From: Mycobacterium kansasii ATCC 12478 | GTDB lineage: Bacteria; Actinomycetota; Actinomycetes; Mycobacteriales; Mycobacteriaceae | Length of the DNA: 64,000 bases | Direction: 5' to 3' | Assembly: GCF_000157895.3 (NCBI RefSeq) | Contig: NC_022663.1 | Span: 2,604,001-2,668,000 of the forward strand | In this document: piece by piece, positions 9,795-19,483 of the stretch | Layout: every line of letters begins with the position of its first letter | How positions within the stretch are numbered: position 1 is the first letter of the stretch | Position numbers and translations under genes: made by a program | The notes under the pieces: model-generated | Databases searched by the model: none | Seen by the model: only the letters and a program-made list of their open reading frames with translations | Told to the model about the DNA's origin: nothing

Positions 9795-10826
9795 TCAAAC
9801 CAGCCCGGCAAGGTCGCGGACCTGCTCAACGCTGCGGGCGCTGACCACCATCATGGTCACGCCGGCAGCTTCCCACGCCACGATCTGCTTACGCACGTAG
9901 TCGAGGTCGCCGACGATCATGGCGTCGTCGACCAGCTCGTCGGGAATCACCGCCGCGGCCTCGTCCTTCCGCCCGGACCGGAACAGCTTGGTCACGTCGT
10001 CGACGATCTCGGCGTAGCCCATCCGGCGATAGACATCGGCGTGGAAGTTGGTGTCCTCGGCGCCCATCCCGCCCATGTAGAGGGCCAGGAACGGCTTGAT
10101 TCCGGTGAACGCCGCCGCGCGGTCCTCGGTGACGACGATCTGCGCCGTCGCGCAGATCTCGAAATCCGCACGGCTGCGCCGGGCGCCTGGGCGGGCGAAT
10201 CCCTCGTCGAGCCATTCGTTGTACATGCCGGCCATCCGGGGCGAATAGAAAATCGGTAGCCAGCCGTCGCAGATCTCGGCGGCCAGTGCCACGTTCTTCG
10301 GCCCCTCCGCACCCAGCATGATCGGGATGTCGGCACGCAGCGGATGGGTGATGGGCTTCAACGCCTTGCCCAACCCGGTGGTCCCCGCGCCGGTCAGCGG
10401 CAGCGGATAGTGCGGGCCGTCGCTGGTCACCGGTTTTTCGCGAGCCCAGACCTGGCGCACGATGTCGATGTACTCCCGGGTGCGGGCCAGCGGCTTGGGG
10501 AACGGCTGACCGTACCAGCCCTCGACCACCTGTGGGCCGGAGACGCCGAGCCCCAGAATGTGGCGGCCAGCGGACAGATGATCCAACGTCAGCGCCGCCA
10601 TCGCGCACGCCGTCGGGGTGCGCGCGGACAACTGGACCACCGAGGTGCCCAGCCGCACCCGCCGCGTGGCCGAACCCCACCAGGCCAGCGGGGTGTAGGC
10701 GTCCGAGCCCCACGCCTCGGCGGTGAACACGGCGTCGAACCCGGCGTCCTCGGCCGCGGCGACGAGTTCCGCGGCGTTCTCCGGAGGCTGAGCGCCCCAG
10801 TACCCCAGCTGTAGGCCCAGCTTCAT
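9795..10826 (-). CDS. F420-dependent LLM-class oxidoreductase (Rv3520c-like)
   Basis: 343 residues of luciferase-like monooxygenase TIM-barrel sequence: start MKLGLQLGYWGAQPPENAAE, then RVRLGTSVVQLSARTP, GRHILGLGVSGPQVVEGWYG and IPIMLGAEGPKNVALAAEICDGWLP. This pattern marks coenzyme F420-dependent (TIGR03559-like) enzymes. A substrate in sterol catabolism is likely from context but is not known. The ATG at 10826 has GGAGG 7 nt upstream, and a perfect-arm KstR box lies 24 bp upstream. It is divergent from the Rv3521-like gene. Confidence 0.9.
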   Translation of the reverse strand: MKLGLQLGYWGAQPPENAAELVAAAEDAGFDAVFTAEAWGSDAYTPLAWWGSATRRVRLGTSVVQLSARTPTACAMAALTLDHLSAGRHILGLGVSGPQVVEGWYGQPFPKPLARTREYIDIVRQVWAREKPVTSDGPHYPLPLTGAGTTGLGKALKPITHPLRADIPIMLGAEGPKNVALAAEICDGWLPIFYSPRMAGMYNEWLDEGFARPGARRSRADFEICATAQIVVTEDRAAAFTGIKPFLALYMGGMGAEDTNFHADVYRRMGYAEIVDDVTKLFRSGRKDEAAAVIPDELVDDAMIVGDLDYVRKQIVAWEAAGVTMMVVSARSVEQVRDLAGLV

Positions 10827-10849
10827 CCTTGCCTCCTTGCGACCATAGT

Positions 10850-10863
10850 TAGAACCTGTTCTA
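10850..10863. promoter_or_regulatory. KstR operator, Rv3520c-like/Rv3521-like genes
   Basis: TAGAACCTGTTCTA has perfect 6-bp arms. It is 23 bp upstream of the leftward ATG (10826) and 9 bp upstream of the rightward GTG (10873), so it should control both genes and the ltp4-ltp3 operon. Confidence 0.9.
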
Positions 10864-10872
10864 CTCGAAGGC

Positions 10873-11865
10873 GTGACAGCCAGCTCGAGCGGCCCGACCT
10901 TGATCGATCATCATGAGCCGCCCCTCTCCGCGCCGTTGACGTTGTCGTTCGACTACACCCGTTCGGTGGGTCCCATCCTCGGTCAGTTCTTCACCGCACT
11001 GCGTGAGTGCCGCATTCTGGGCGTTCGCGGATCCGACGGCCGGGTGCACGTGCCACCCGCCGAATACGACCCGGTGACCTACGAACCGCTGACCGAGATG
11101 GTACCGGTGTCGGATGTCGGCACCGTCGCATCCTGGACCTGGCAGCCGGAGCCGCTGCAAGGCCAGCCACTGGACCGCCCGTTTGCCTGGGCGCTGATCA
11201 AACTCGACGGCGCCGACACGCTGCTGATGCACGCCGTAGATGCGGGCGAGCCGGACAAGATCCGCACCGGCGCCCGGGTACACGTGCACTGGGCCGACGA
11301 GCCCCAGGGCGCCATTACCGATATCGCCTACTTCGCGCCAGGCGACGAACAAGAACCTGTTCCGGAAGCGACAGGCGACCAGGAGCCGGTGACCATGGTC
11401 ATCACCCCGATCGAAATGACCATCCAGCACACCGCATCCCACGAGGAGAGCGCATACCTGCGGGCCATCGCGGAGGGCAAGCTCCTGGGCGCCCGCACCG
11501 GCGAAAAGGGAAAAGTCTATTTCCCGCCCCACGGGGCCGACCCGGCCACCGGCCAGCCGACCACCGAGTTCGTCGAGCTGCCGGACAAGGGCACGGTGAC
11601 GACGTTCGCGATCATCAACATCCCATTCCAGGGTCAGCGCATCAAGCCGCCCTACGTGGCGGCCTACGTGCTGCTCGACGGCGCGGACATCCCGTTCCTG
11701 CATCTGGTTGCCGATGTCGACGCGCACGAGGTGCGGATGGGGATGCGCGTGGAGGCGGTGTGGAAACCGCGCGAGCAGTGGGGTTTTGGCATCGACAACA
11801 TCGAGTACTTCCGGCCGACGGGAGAACCGGACGCCGAGTACGACACCTACAAACACCACCTGTAA
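10873..11865 (+). CDS. Tandem DUF35 (OB-fold) protein, Rv3521-like
   Basis: 330 residues with two similar halves (about 20-155 and 180-325), each of DUF35/OB-fold type: GPILGQFFTALRECRILGVRGSDGRVHVPP..., repeated as ...YLRAIAEGKLLGARTGEKGKVYFPP. DUF35 proteins partner thiolase-like aldolases (as ChsH2 does with Ltp2), so this is probably the partner of Ltp4 or Ltp3 just downstream. The zinc-ribbon cysteines of many DUF35 proteins are absent. The GTG at 10873 lacks a Shine-Dalgarno and lies 9 nt from the KstR box; a leaderless transcript or a later start is possible. Confidence 0.85.
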   Translation: MTASSSGPTLIDHHEPPLSAPLTLSFDYTRSVGPILGQFFTALRECRILGVRGSDGRVHVPPAEYDPVTYEPLTEMVPVSDVGTVASWTWQPEPLQGQPLDRPFAWALIKLDGADTLLMHAVDAGEPDKIRTGARVHVHWADEPQGAITDIAYFAPGDEQEPVPEATGDQEPVTMVITPIEMTIQHTASHEESAYLRAIAEGKLLGARTGEKGKVYFPPHGADPATGQPTTEFVELPDKGTVTTFAIINIPFQGQRIKPPYVAAYVLLDGADIPFLHLVADVDAHEVRMGMRVEAVWKPREQWGFGIDNIEYFRPTGEPDAEYDTYKHHL

Positions 11866-11880
11866 AGGGTCTAACTGCAG

Positions 11881-12944
11881 ATGAGCGCTCGCCATGTCGC
11901 GGTGGTCGGCTTCGCCCACGCACCGCATGTCCGCCGCACCGACGGCACCACCAACGGCGTCGAGATGCTGATGCCGTGCTTTGCCCGGCTGTACGAAGAA
12001 CTGGGCATCACCAAGGCCGACATCGGCTTCTGGTGCTCCGGCTCGTCCGATTACCTTGCCGGACGCGCCTTTTCATTCATCTCGGCGATCGACTCGATCG
12101 GCGCCGTGCCGCCGATCAACGAATCGCACGTCGAGATGGACGCCGCGTGGGCGCTGTATGAGGCCTACATCAAAATCCTGACCGGCGAGGTCGACACGGC
12201 GCTGGTGTACGGCTTCGGCAAGTCCTCCGCCGGAACCCTGCGGCGCGTGCTGTCGCGGCAGACCGACCCCTACACCGTCGCGCCGCTGTGGCCGGATTCG
12301 GTGTCGATGGCCGGATTACAGGCCCGCCTTGGGCTGGATTCGGGCAAGTGGAACGAACTGCAGATGGCGCGGGTGGCGTTCGACGCGTTCGCCAATGCGC
12401 GCCGGGTGGATTCCGTGGAGCCGCCGATCAGCATCGACGACTTGCTGGACCGGCCGTTTTTCGCCGACCCGCTGCGCCGCCACGACATTGCGCCGATCAC
12501 CGACGGCGCCGCGGCGATCGTCCTCGCCGCCGATGACCGCGCCCGCGAGTTGCGCGAAAACCCGGCCTGGATAACAGGTATCGAACATCGCATCGAGTCG
12601 CCGTCGCTGGGTGTGCGCGACCTCACCGAATCGCCGTCGACCAGAGCCGCGGCTAGGGCGGCCACGAAGGGTCACACCCGCAATATCGAAGTGGCCGAAA
12701 TCTGCGCGCCGTTCACCCATCAGCAGCTGATCCTCGCGGATGCCATCAACTTGCCGGGGGCGACGAAGATCAATCCCTCCGGCGGTGCGCTGGCCGCCAA
12801 CCCCATGTTCGTCGCCGGTCTGGAACGGATCGGCTTTGCCGCCCAACATATCTGGGACGGCTCGGCCCGGCGAGTGCTGGCGCACGCCACCAGTGGGCCT
12901 GCGCTGCAACAGAACCTGGTCGCCGTGATGGAAGGGAACAACTG

Positions 12945-12945
<1 letters not shown>
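11881..12945 (+). CDS. ltp4: Thiolase-like lipid-transfer/aldolase protein Ltp4
   Basis: 354 residues, same length as Rv3522. SCP-x thiolase-like fold (SARHVAVVGFAHAPHVRRTD ... INPSGGALAANPMFVAGLERI) lacking the N-terminal nucleophilic cysteine of true thiolases. Rhodococcus Ltp3/Ltp4 are aldolases needed for removal of the C24 branch of plant sterols; a related aldol-cleavage role is inferred here. It lies 15 bp after the tandem-DUF35 gene and overlaps ltp3 by 1 bp (TGATG), so the genes form one operon under the KstR box at 10850. Confidence 0.9.
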
Positions 12946-14128
<1,183 letters not shown>

Positions 14129-14132
<4 letters not shown>

Positions 14133-15019
14133 CCCGGATGAAGTACACCTGCAGCATCGCGATGGGGCCGATCGACCAGCTGATCGGCATCGCCAAGACC
14201 GCCGAGGAGGTCGGGTTCGACTCGATCGCCTTACCGGATTCGCTTTTCCACATGGAGAAGGCGGCCGCCGATTACCCCTATACCCCGGACGGGTCGCGGA
14301 TGTGGGACGAGAACACTCCGTGGGTCGACCCGTTGGTGGCTGCCGCGGCGATGGGCGCGGTCACCTCGACGCTGCGGTTTTACACCCACGTGTTGAAGCT
14401 CGGCTCTCGCCAGCCGCTGCTGCTGGCCCGCCAGGTCGGTTCGGTGGCCAACGTGACCAACAACCGCTTCGGGTTCGGCGTCGGAATCGGCTGGGCGCCC
14501 GAGGAGTTCGAATGGTGCGGGGTGCCGTATAAGCGCCGCGGCGCGCGCGTCGACGAGATGATCGAGGTGATCAAGCTGGTGCTCGGCGGCGGCATGGTCG
14601 AATTCCACGGCGAATTCTTCGATTTCGATCGCCTGCAGATGAGCCCGGCCCCCAGCCAACCGGTGCCGTTCTATGTCGGCGGGCACACCGACGTGGCACT
14701 CAAACGGGCCGCCCGCGTCGGTGACGGCTGGTCCACCGCGATGATGACCGGCGCGCAACTGGCCGAAACCATCGGCCGGCTCACAGCACTGCGCGCCGAA
14801 TACGGCCGGGCCGAGCAGCCGTTCGAGATCCAGGCGGTCTGTATCGACAAGTTCGGGGTCGACGGTCATCGCGAGCTTGCCGAGATGGGGGTCACCGACA
14901 ATATCGTCATGCCGTGGGTTTTCGACGGCCTGGGCTTCGACGCGCCGCTCGACAAAAAGCAGGACTCGATGAAGCGCTTCGCGGACACCTATATCCACTC
15001 CGGCTGGCAGGACACATGA
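14129..15019 (+). CDS. LLM-class F420-dependent oxidoreductase (second copy, different subfamily)
   Basis: 296 residues. LLM signatures: GPIDQLIGIAKTAEEVGFDS, STLRFYTHVLKLGSRQPLLL, NRFGFGVGIGWAPEEFEWCG and PVPFYVGGHTDVALKRAARV. It overlaps ltp3 by 4 bp (ATGA) and the next gene by 4 bp, so it belongs to the ltp4-ltp3 operon and probably handles a steroid or acyl-CoA redox step, substrate unknown. I do not recall a gene at this place in H37Rv, where Rv3524 follows ltp3; this looks like a gene kept here and lost or moved there. Confidence 0.85.
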
Positions 15020-15426
15020 CCCAGACGCACCCCGCGCACGAGGCCGGGAGGCGATCCCGCGAGGCGGTAATGGCCAAGGACAAGCAGGCCTGGCTGGCGG
15101 TCTTCGCCGAGGACGCCGTCGTCGAAGACCCCATCGGGCCATCGGCTTTCGATCCCGAAGGCAAGGGCCACCGCGGCCGCGACGCGATATCGACGTTCTG
15201 GGACAAGGTGATTGCGCCCACCACCAGCATCGAGTTCTTCTTTCGCGACACCTTCCAGTGCGGCGACGAGGAAGCCAACGTCGGCCACATCCTGACCACC
15301 ATGGGCGGCTACCAGATCACCACCGAAGGGGTGTTCACCTACAAGGCCAACGCCGCAGGCCAGCTGGTGGCCCTGCGGGCGTACTGGGAAATGGAGCGCG
15401 CCGCCGCAACGGCCAAAAAAGCCTAG
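15016..15426 (+). CDS. SnoaL/ketosteroid-isomerase-like (NTF2-fold) protein
   Basis: 136 residues of NTF2-like sequence: AVMAKDKQAWLAVFAEDAVVEDPIGPS, FDPEGKGHRGRDAISTFWDKVI, and the end TYKANAAGQLVALRAYWEME. The acidic residues expected of a delta5-3-ketosteroid isomerase are partly present (Asp in AEDAVVEDP), so steroid isomerase or polyketide-cyclase-like activity is possible but unproven. The ATG overlaps the upstream stop by 4 bp, making this the distal gene of the ltp operon. Confidence 0.8.
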   Translation: MTQTHPAHEAGRRSREAVMAKDKQAWLAVFAEDAVVEDPIGPSAFDPEGKGHRGRDAISTFWDKVIAPTTSIEFFFRDTFQCGDEEANVGHILTTMGGYQITTEGVFTYKANAAGQLVALRAYWEMERAAATAKKA

Positions 15427-15460
15427 GTCAAGCGTCGCCGTCACGCCTACACTCTCAGGC

Positions 15461-15832
15461 GTGCCTACTGAACTGCGGTACGAGCGCTGGTTTCTCCCCT
15501 TCTCGGTGCCGCTCGGCTGCGGGCCGAAGCACAGCGAGGTGCGCGTCCAGGGCGGCACCTTGCGCGTCAAGTTCGGCTGGGGCTTCAACGCCGAGATCCC
15601 CTTGGCGTCCATCAAAGACGCCAAGCCGAACAACGAGCGGGTGTACTCCTGGGGTGCGCACGGGTTCCGGGGCCGCTGGCTGGTCAACGGATCTTCCAAG
15701 GGCATCGTCGAGCTGACCGTCGACCCGCCCACGAGGGCAAAGGTCATGGGCGTGCCCGTCACGCTGAAAACGTTGTATGTCAGTGTGACCGACCCCGATG
15801 CATTGATCGCGGAAGTCAGCGCCAAGGCCTGA
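15461..15832 (+). CDS. Small conserved hypothetical protein
   Basis: 123 residues starting at a GTG (PTELRYERWFLPFSVPLGCG). It is rich in beta-strand-like segments (SEVRVQGGTLRVKFGWGFNAEIP, GVPVTLKTLYVSVTDPDALI) with no signal peptide or membrane segment, and may adopt a PH-like barrel. It lies 34 bp after the SnoaL-like gene on the same strand, so it could be transcribed with it. Function unknown. Confidence 0.7.
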   Translation: MPTELRYERWFLPFSVPLGCGPKHSEVRVQGGTLRVKFGWGFNAEIPLASIKDAKPNNERVYSWGAHGFRGRWLVNGSSKGIVELTVDPPTRAKVMGVPVTLKTLYVSVTDPDALIAEVSAKA

Positions 15833-15960
15833 CACCGGTCGGCAGTTCATCTGCCGACGCTCGGCTTGGTGCCGTCGGCTCGAGTCCCGCCAGGGCTGCC
15901 GAACTCAACTTGCGCTATGGGTATCGCGCATCCGGGTAGTGTCCAGGTGTCGCGATCAAA

Positions 15961-16908
15961 ATGCTGGTGAGGGAGCTGGCTGTGGATGCAAGGGAATCCA
16001 GGCGTAACAGGCGGTTGAACCAGCGCACCCTGGCTATCGCTGGCGTCGCCATAGTCCTTGTGGCCATCCTCGCAGCTGTTGGGCACTTGGGCTTCTTCCA
16101 TACCTCGTCAAAGGAGGGCGCGCCCAGCCAGGCCGGTCGGTCGACCGTTCCGCCCGCTCCCAAGCAGGTCGTGCTGCCGTTCGAGGTAGGAGATCCCGAC
16201 GGGGTGGCGGTGGACGGTAAGGGCGATGTTTACGTCGCCGACTCAAGCAACAACCGGGTGTTGAAGCTGCCAGCCGGCTCCGATAGGCAATCCGAGTTGC
16301 CGTTCACCGGCCTCAATCGCCCGGCTGGTTTGGCACTGGACGTCAGCGGCGGCATTTACCTAGTTGACGCATACAACAACCGGGTACTCAAGCTGCCGGC
16401 GGGCTCCCCCGCGCCGGCCGAGTTGCCTTTCGCCGGCCTGAGTTCTCCCCATGGCGTTGCGGTAGACCGCAACGGCACCGTGTACGTGGCCGACTCCGGC
16501 AACAACCGCGTACTGGAACTGCCTGCCGGCTCGAACAATCCCATCGAGCTGCCGTTCATCGGCCTTCGTCACCCGTTGGGCACGGCAGTGGACGACGCCG
16601 GCGCAGTTTATGTCACCGACAGCGAAAACAACCGCGTGGCAAAGCTTGCCGCTGGTGGGACCACCCCGGTCTACCTTCCCTTTACCGAACTCAACTTTCC
16701 TCACGGTGTGGCGGTGGACCACAACGGCTGCGTCTACGTCGCAGACTTGAACAACAACCGGGTGTTGAAGCTGGAGGCCGGCTCGAACACCCCATCGACG
16801 CTGCCCTTCACCGACCTCAACTTCCCTTACGGCGTGGCAGTCGACAATGCGGGCAACGTCTATGTGACCGACTTTCACAAACGCGTGGTGAAACTGTCGA
16901 CAAACTAA
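15961..16908 (+). CDS. Membrane-anchored six-bladed NHL beta-propeller protein (Rv3524-like)
   Basis: 315 residues. There is a short basic N-terminus (RESRRNRRLNQRT), one transmembrane helix at about 24-45 (TLAIAGVAIVLVAILAAVGH), then a proline/serine linker. Six NHL blades follow, each about 42 residues, of the form P-G-VAVD..G.VYVAD..NNRVLKLPAG. The propeller should lie outside the membrane and resembles the sensor domain of PknD, so ligand binding or surface interaction is likely. A GTG at 15982 has a gagggag site 6 nt upstream and may be the true start. The gene stands alone with its own 128-bp upstream region. Confidence 0.85.
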   Translation: MLVRELAVDARESRRNRRLNQRTLAIAGVAIVLVAILAAVGHLGFFHTSSKEGAPSQAGRSTVPPAPKQVVLPFEVGDPDGVAVDGKGDVYVADSSNNRVLKLPAGSDRQSELPFTGLNRPAGLALDVSGGIYLVDAYNNRVLKLPAGSPAPAELPFAGLSSPHGVAVDRNGTVYVADSGNNRVLELPAGSNNPIELPFIGLRHPLGTAVDDAGAVYVTDSENNRVAKLAAGGTTPVYLPFTELNFPHGVAVDHNGCVYVADLNNNRVLKLEAGSNTPSTLPFTDLNFPYGVAVDNAGNVYVTDFHKRVVKLSTN

Positions 16909-17015
16909 TGTGATTCGCTGCCCTGGGCCTGGCCGACCGTGAAACCCGATAGGGCTACTCGGCGCGCCGATTCAAGCGCCGCGCACTTCGCGCTCCGCGT
17001 CCGCAGCAAGTGCAG

Positions 17016-17540
17016 CTAGATAGGCTCCAGCCCGGTCAGATGCCGCTGGGCGAGGTCGCGATAGGCCTGCGGATTGAGGTTGACCCACATCTGCGCACCC
17101 GTTCCTTCCAGCGGCCCCTTCACCTTGGCCGGCGCTCCGACCGCCAGGACGCCGGCTGGAATCTGGGTGCCCGCCACCACCAGCGCCCCCGCCGCCACCA
17201 TGCTGCGCGCGCCGATCACCGCGCCGTCCAGAACGGTGGCGTGGTTGGCAATTAACGCCTCTTGTCCCACGTGCACCCCATGGATGACGCACAGGTGAGC
17301 AACGGTCGCGCCGGGACCGATATCGACCGGGATACCCGGCGGCGCATGCAGCACCGAGCCGTCCTGAACATTGGCGCCTTCGCGCACCACGACCGGCGCG
17401 TAGTCGCCTCGCAACACGGCGTTGTACCAAACCGACGCTCCCGCTTCGACGGTGACATCGCCGATCAGCGTCGCAGTGGGGGCTACAAACGCGGTGGGAT
17501 CGACGCGCGGGGAGCGGCCCTCGAATGTGTATAGCGGCAT
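17016..17540 (-). CDS. Gamma-carbonic-anhydrase-like left-handed beta-helix protein (Rv3525c-like)
   Basis: 174 residues, as in Rv3525c. Hexapeptide repeats span nearly the whole protein (ATLIGDVTVEAGASVWYNAV, VVVREGANVQDGSVLHAP, TVAHLCVIHGVHVGQEALIA). Histidines in SVLHAP and VAHLCVIHG match the zinc ligands of gamma-class carbonic anhydrases, so the metal site appears intact. Mtb Rv3525c has been annotated as a siderophore-binding or carbonic anhydrase-like protein; I favour the metalloenzyme reading. It is divergent from kshA, with about 115 bp between the starts. Confidence 0.85.
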   Translation of the reverse strand: MPLYTFEGRSPRVDPTAFVAPTATLIGDVTVEAGASVWYNAVLRGDYAPVVVREGANVQDGSVLHAPPGIPVDIGPGATVAHLCVIHGVHVGQEALIANHATVLDGAVIGARSMVAAGALVVAGTQIPAGVLAVGAPAKVKGPLEGTGAQMWVNLNPQAYRDLAQRHLTGLEPI

Positions 17541-17611
17541 CGTTTACATATACCGCACCATGCATATGCGGTGGCCAGGCGCGCCGTCGTTGCACTCACC
17601 GGCCTCAAAAC

Positions 17612-17625
17612 TGTAACGTGTTCTA
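17612..17625. promoter_or_regulatory. KstR operator, kshA
   Basis: TGTAACGTGTTCTA fits TnnAACnnGTTnnA. It lies 30 bp upstream of the kshA GTG at 17656. Confidence 0.85.
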
Positions 17626-17655
17626 GTTAGTGGTCAGTGATGTGGAGGTGACAAC

Positions 17656-18816
17656 GTGAGTACCGGCACAAGTAGCGTCGGCGTCCGGGAGATCGATGCC
17701 GGAACCTTGCCGACCAGGTACGCGCGGGGCTGGCATTGCCTCGGTGTCGCCAAGGATTTTATGGACGGCGAGCCGCACGGGGTGGAAGCGTTCGGCACCA
17801 AGCTGGTGGTGTTCGCCGACTCGAACGGCGACCTGAAGATCCTCGACAACTACTGCCGTCACATGGGCGGCGACCTGTCCGGGGGCACCATCAAGGGCGA
17901 CGAGATCGCCTGCCCGTTCCACGACTGGCGCTGGGGCGGCGACGGCCGCTGCAAGCTGGTGCCATACGCCAAGCGCACTCCCAAAACCGCGCGCACCCGG
18001 TCCTGGGAGACCGACGTGCGCGGCGGCCTGCTCTTCGTCTGGCACGACCACGAAGGCAACCCGCCGGACCCGGCGGTCAGGATCCCCGACATTCCCGAGG
18101 CCGCCAGCGACGAATGGACGGACTGGCGGTGGAACCGCATCCTCATCGAAGGGTCCAATTGCCGCGACATCATCGACAACGTCACCGACATGGCCCACTT
18201 CTTCTATATCCATTTCGGGTTGCCGACGTACTTCAAGAACGTCTTCGAGGGCCACATCGCCTCGCAGTATCTGCACAACGTGGGTCGCCCGGATGTCGAG
18301 GGTCTGGGAACCGCGTACGGCGAAGCCCACCTGGATTCCGAGGCGTCCTATTTCGGGCCTTCGTTCATGATCAACTGGCTGCACAATAGCTACAGCGGCT
18401 ACAAGTCCGAGTCGATCCTGATCAATTGCCACTACCCGGTGACTCAGGACTCGTTCGTGTTGCAATGGGGTGTGATCGTCGAAAAGCCCAAGGGGATGGA
18501 CGAGAAGATGACCGACAAGCTGTCGCGGGTGTTCACCGAAGGCGTCAGCATGGGGTTCATGCAGGACGTCGAGATCTGGAAGCACAAAACCAGAATCGCG
18601 AACCCGCTGCTGGTCGAGGAGGACGGTGCGGTCTATCAGATGCGTCGCTGGTATGAGCAGTTTTACGTAGATGCTGCCGATGTCACCCCCGAAATGGTGG
18701 AGCGCTTCGAGATGGAGGTAGACACCACCCGGGCCAACGAGTTCTGGAGGGCCGAGGTCCAAAGAAACCTGGACGCAAGGAAACTCGCCGACGACGTGCC
18801 CGCCGAGCAGCACTGA
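17656..18816 (+). CDS. kshA: 3-ketosteroid 9-alpha-hydroxylase oxygenase subunit KshA
   Basis: Rieske oxygenase that hydroxylates C9 of 3-ketosteroids; with KstD it causes ring B opening. It is 386 residues, as in H37Rv. The Rieske ligands are Cys67/His69 (NYCRHMGGDLSGG) and Cys86/His89 (CPFHDWRWGG). The mononuclear iron site lies in DNVTDMAHFFYIHFGLP. The GTG start has GGAGGTG 5 nt upstream. The reductase KshB is not in this window. Confidence 0.97.
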   Translation: MSTGTSSVGVREIDAGTLPTRYARGWHCLGVAKDFMDGEPHGVEAFGTKLVVFADSNGDLKILDNYCRHMGGDLSGGTIKGDEIACPFHDWRWGGDGRCKLVPYAKRTPKTARTRSWETDVRGGLLFVWHDHEGNPPDPAVRIPDIPEAASDEWTDWRWNRILIEGSNCRDIIDNVTDMAHFFYIHFGLPTYFKNVFEGHIASQYLHNVGRPDVEGLGTAYGEAHLDSEASYFGPSFMINWLHNSYSGYKSESILINCHYPVTQDSFVLQWGVIVEKPKGMDEKMTDKLSRVFTEGVSMGFMQDVEIWKHKTRIANPLLVEEDGAVYQMRRWYEQFYVDAADVTPEMVERFEMEVDTTRANEFWRAEVQRNLDARKLADDVPAEQH

Positions 18817-18821
18817 CTGTC

Positions 18822-19271
18822 ATGAGCCCGCCCGACGATCAACAGGTTCCCGACGTCGATCGGCTGGCCCGTTCGATGCTGCTGCTGCGCGGGGGACACC
18901 ATGACCACCGCGTGGCATCCGACGAACACGCTGCACGCCGATCGTCCTCCAAAGCATGGGATTTCGCCAACGACCCACAACGCGCCGCCGCGGTACGGGA
19001 AGCCAGCCGCGCCGACCGTGAACGTTATCTGACCGGCGGCCTACAGCCGGTGGATTGCCGATTCTGCCACGTCACCGTCACGGTCAAACGGCACGGGCCG
19101 GGCCATACGGCGGTGCAATGGAATACCGAGGCCGTGCAGCGCTGCGCACATTTCGCCGAAGTGCGGGCGTCCGGCGGCGACACCGCACGCACCAAGGCCT
19201 GTCCGAAGATGAGCGACAGCATCGACCACGCCATCGCCGAGGGCTATCTGACCGAGGAACATCAGGACTGA
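18822..19271 (+). CDS. Conserved hypothetical protein (Rv3527-like), four-cysteine
   Basis: 149 residues, same length as Rv3527. A charged N-terminal half (KAWDFANDPQRAAAVREASRADRERYLTGG) is followed by a C-terminal part with CRFCHVTV, CAHFAEV and ACPKM. The four cysteines (C-x2-C plus two) could bind zinc or an iron-sulfur cluster. It begins 5 bp after kshA and is probably cotranscribed, so a link to the KshA oxygenase is inferred from position only. Confidence 0.8.
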   Translation: MSPPDDQQVPDVDRLARSMLLLRGGHHDHRVASDEHAARRSSSKAWDFANDPQRAAAVREASRADRERYLTGGLQPVDCRFCHVTVTVKRHGPGHTAVQWNTEAVQRCAHFAEVRASGGDTARTKACPKMSDSIDHAIAEGYLTEEHQD

Positions 19272-19348
19272 GCACTCGCGGCGGGGGCCTCAGCGTTAGT
19301 CACATAGGCCACAGTGGCCGCTTGCGGGGATGATCGCCGTTGTGCCCA

Positions 19349-19466
19349 CCTTTCAGCGATAACACGTCGTGGCCTGCCGCGCTGACGTCACAGTCGCTGA
19401 AAGGCAGGCATATTGAGTACCGGTCCCCACACACACAGAGACTCCTGTGACAGTCGTGACCGGTAC
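19349..19466. terminator. Two inverted repeats between convergent genes
   Basis: First dyad: CCTTTCAGCGA (19349-19359) with TCGCTGAAAGG (19394-19404), 11 bp perfect. Second dyad: GTACCGGTC (19417-19425) with GACCGGTAC (19458-19466), 9 bp perfect. They fill the gap between the Rv3527-like and Rv3529c-like gene ends and may end transcription from both sides. H37Rv has Rv3528c here, which I do not find in this window. Confidence 0.6.
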
Positions 19467-19483
19467 GACATGCCGGCACCGAA

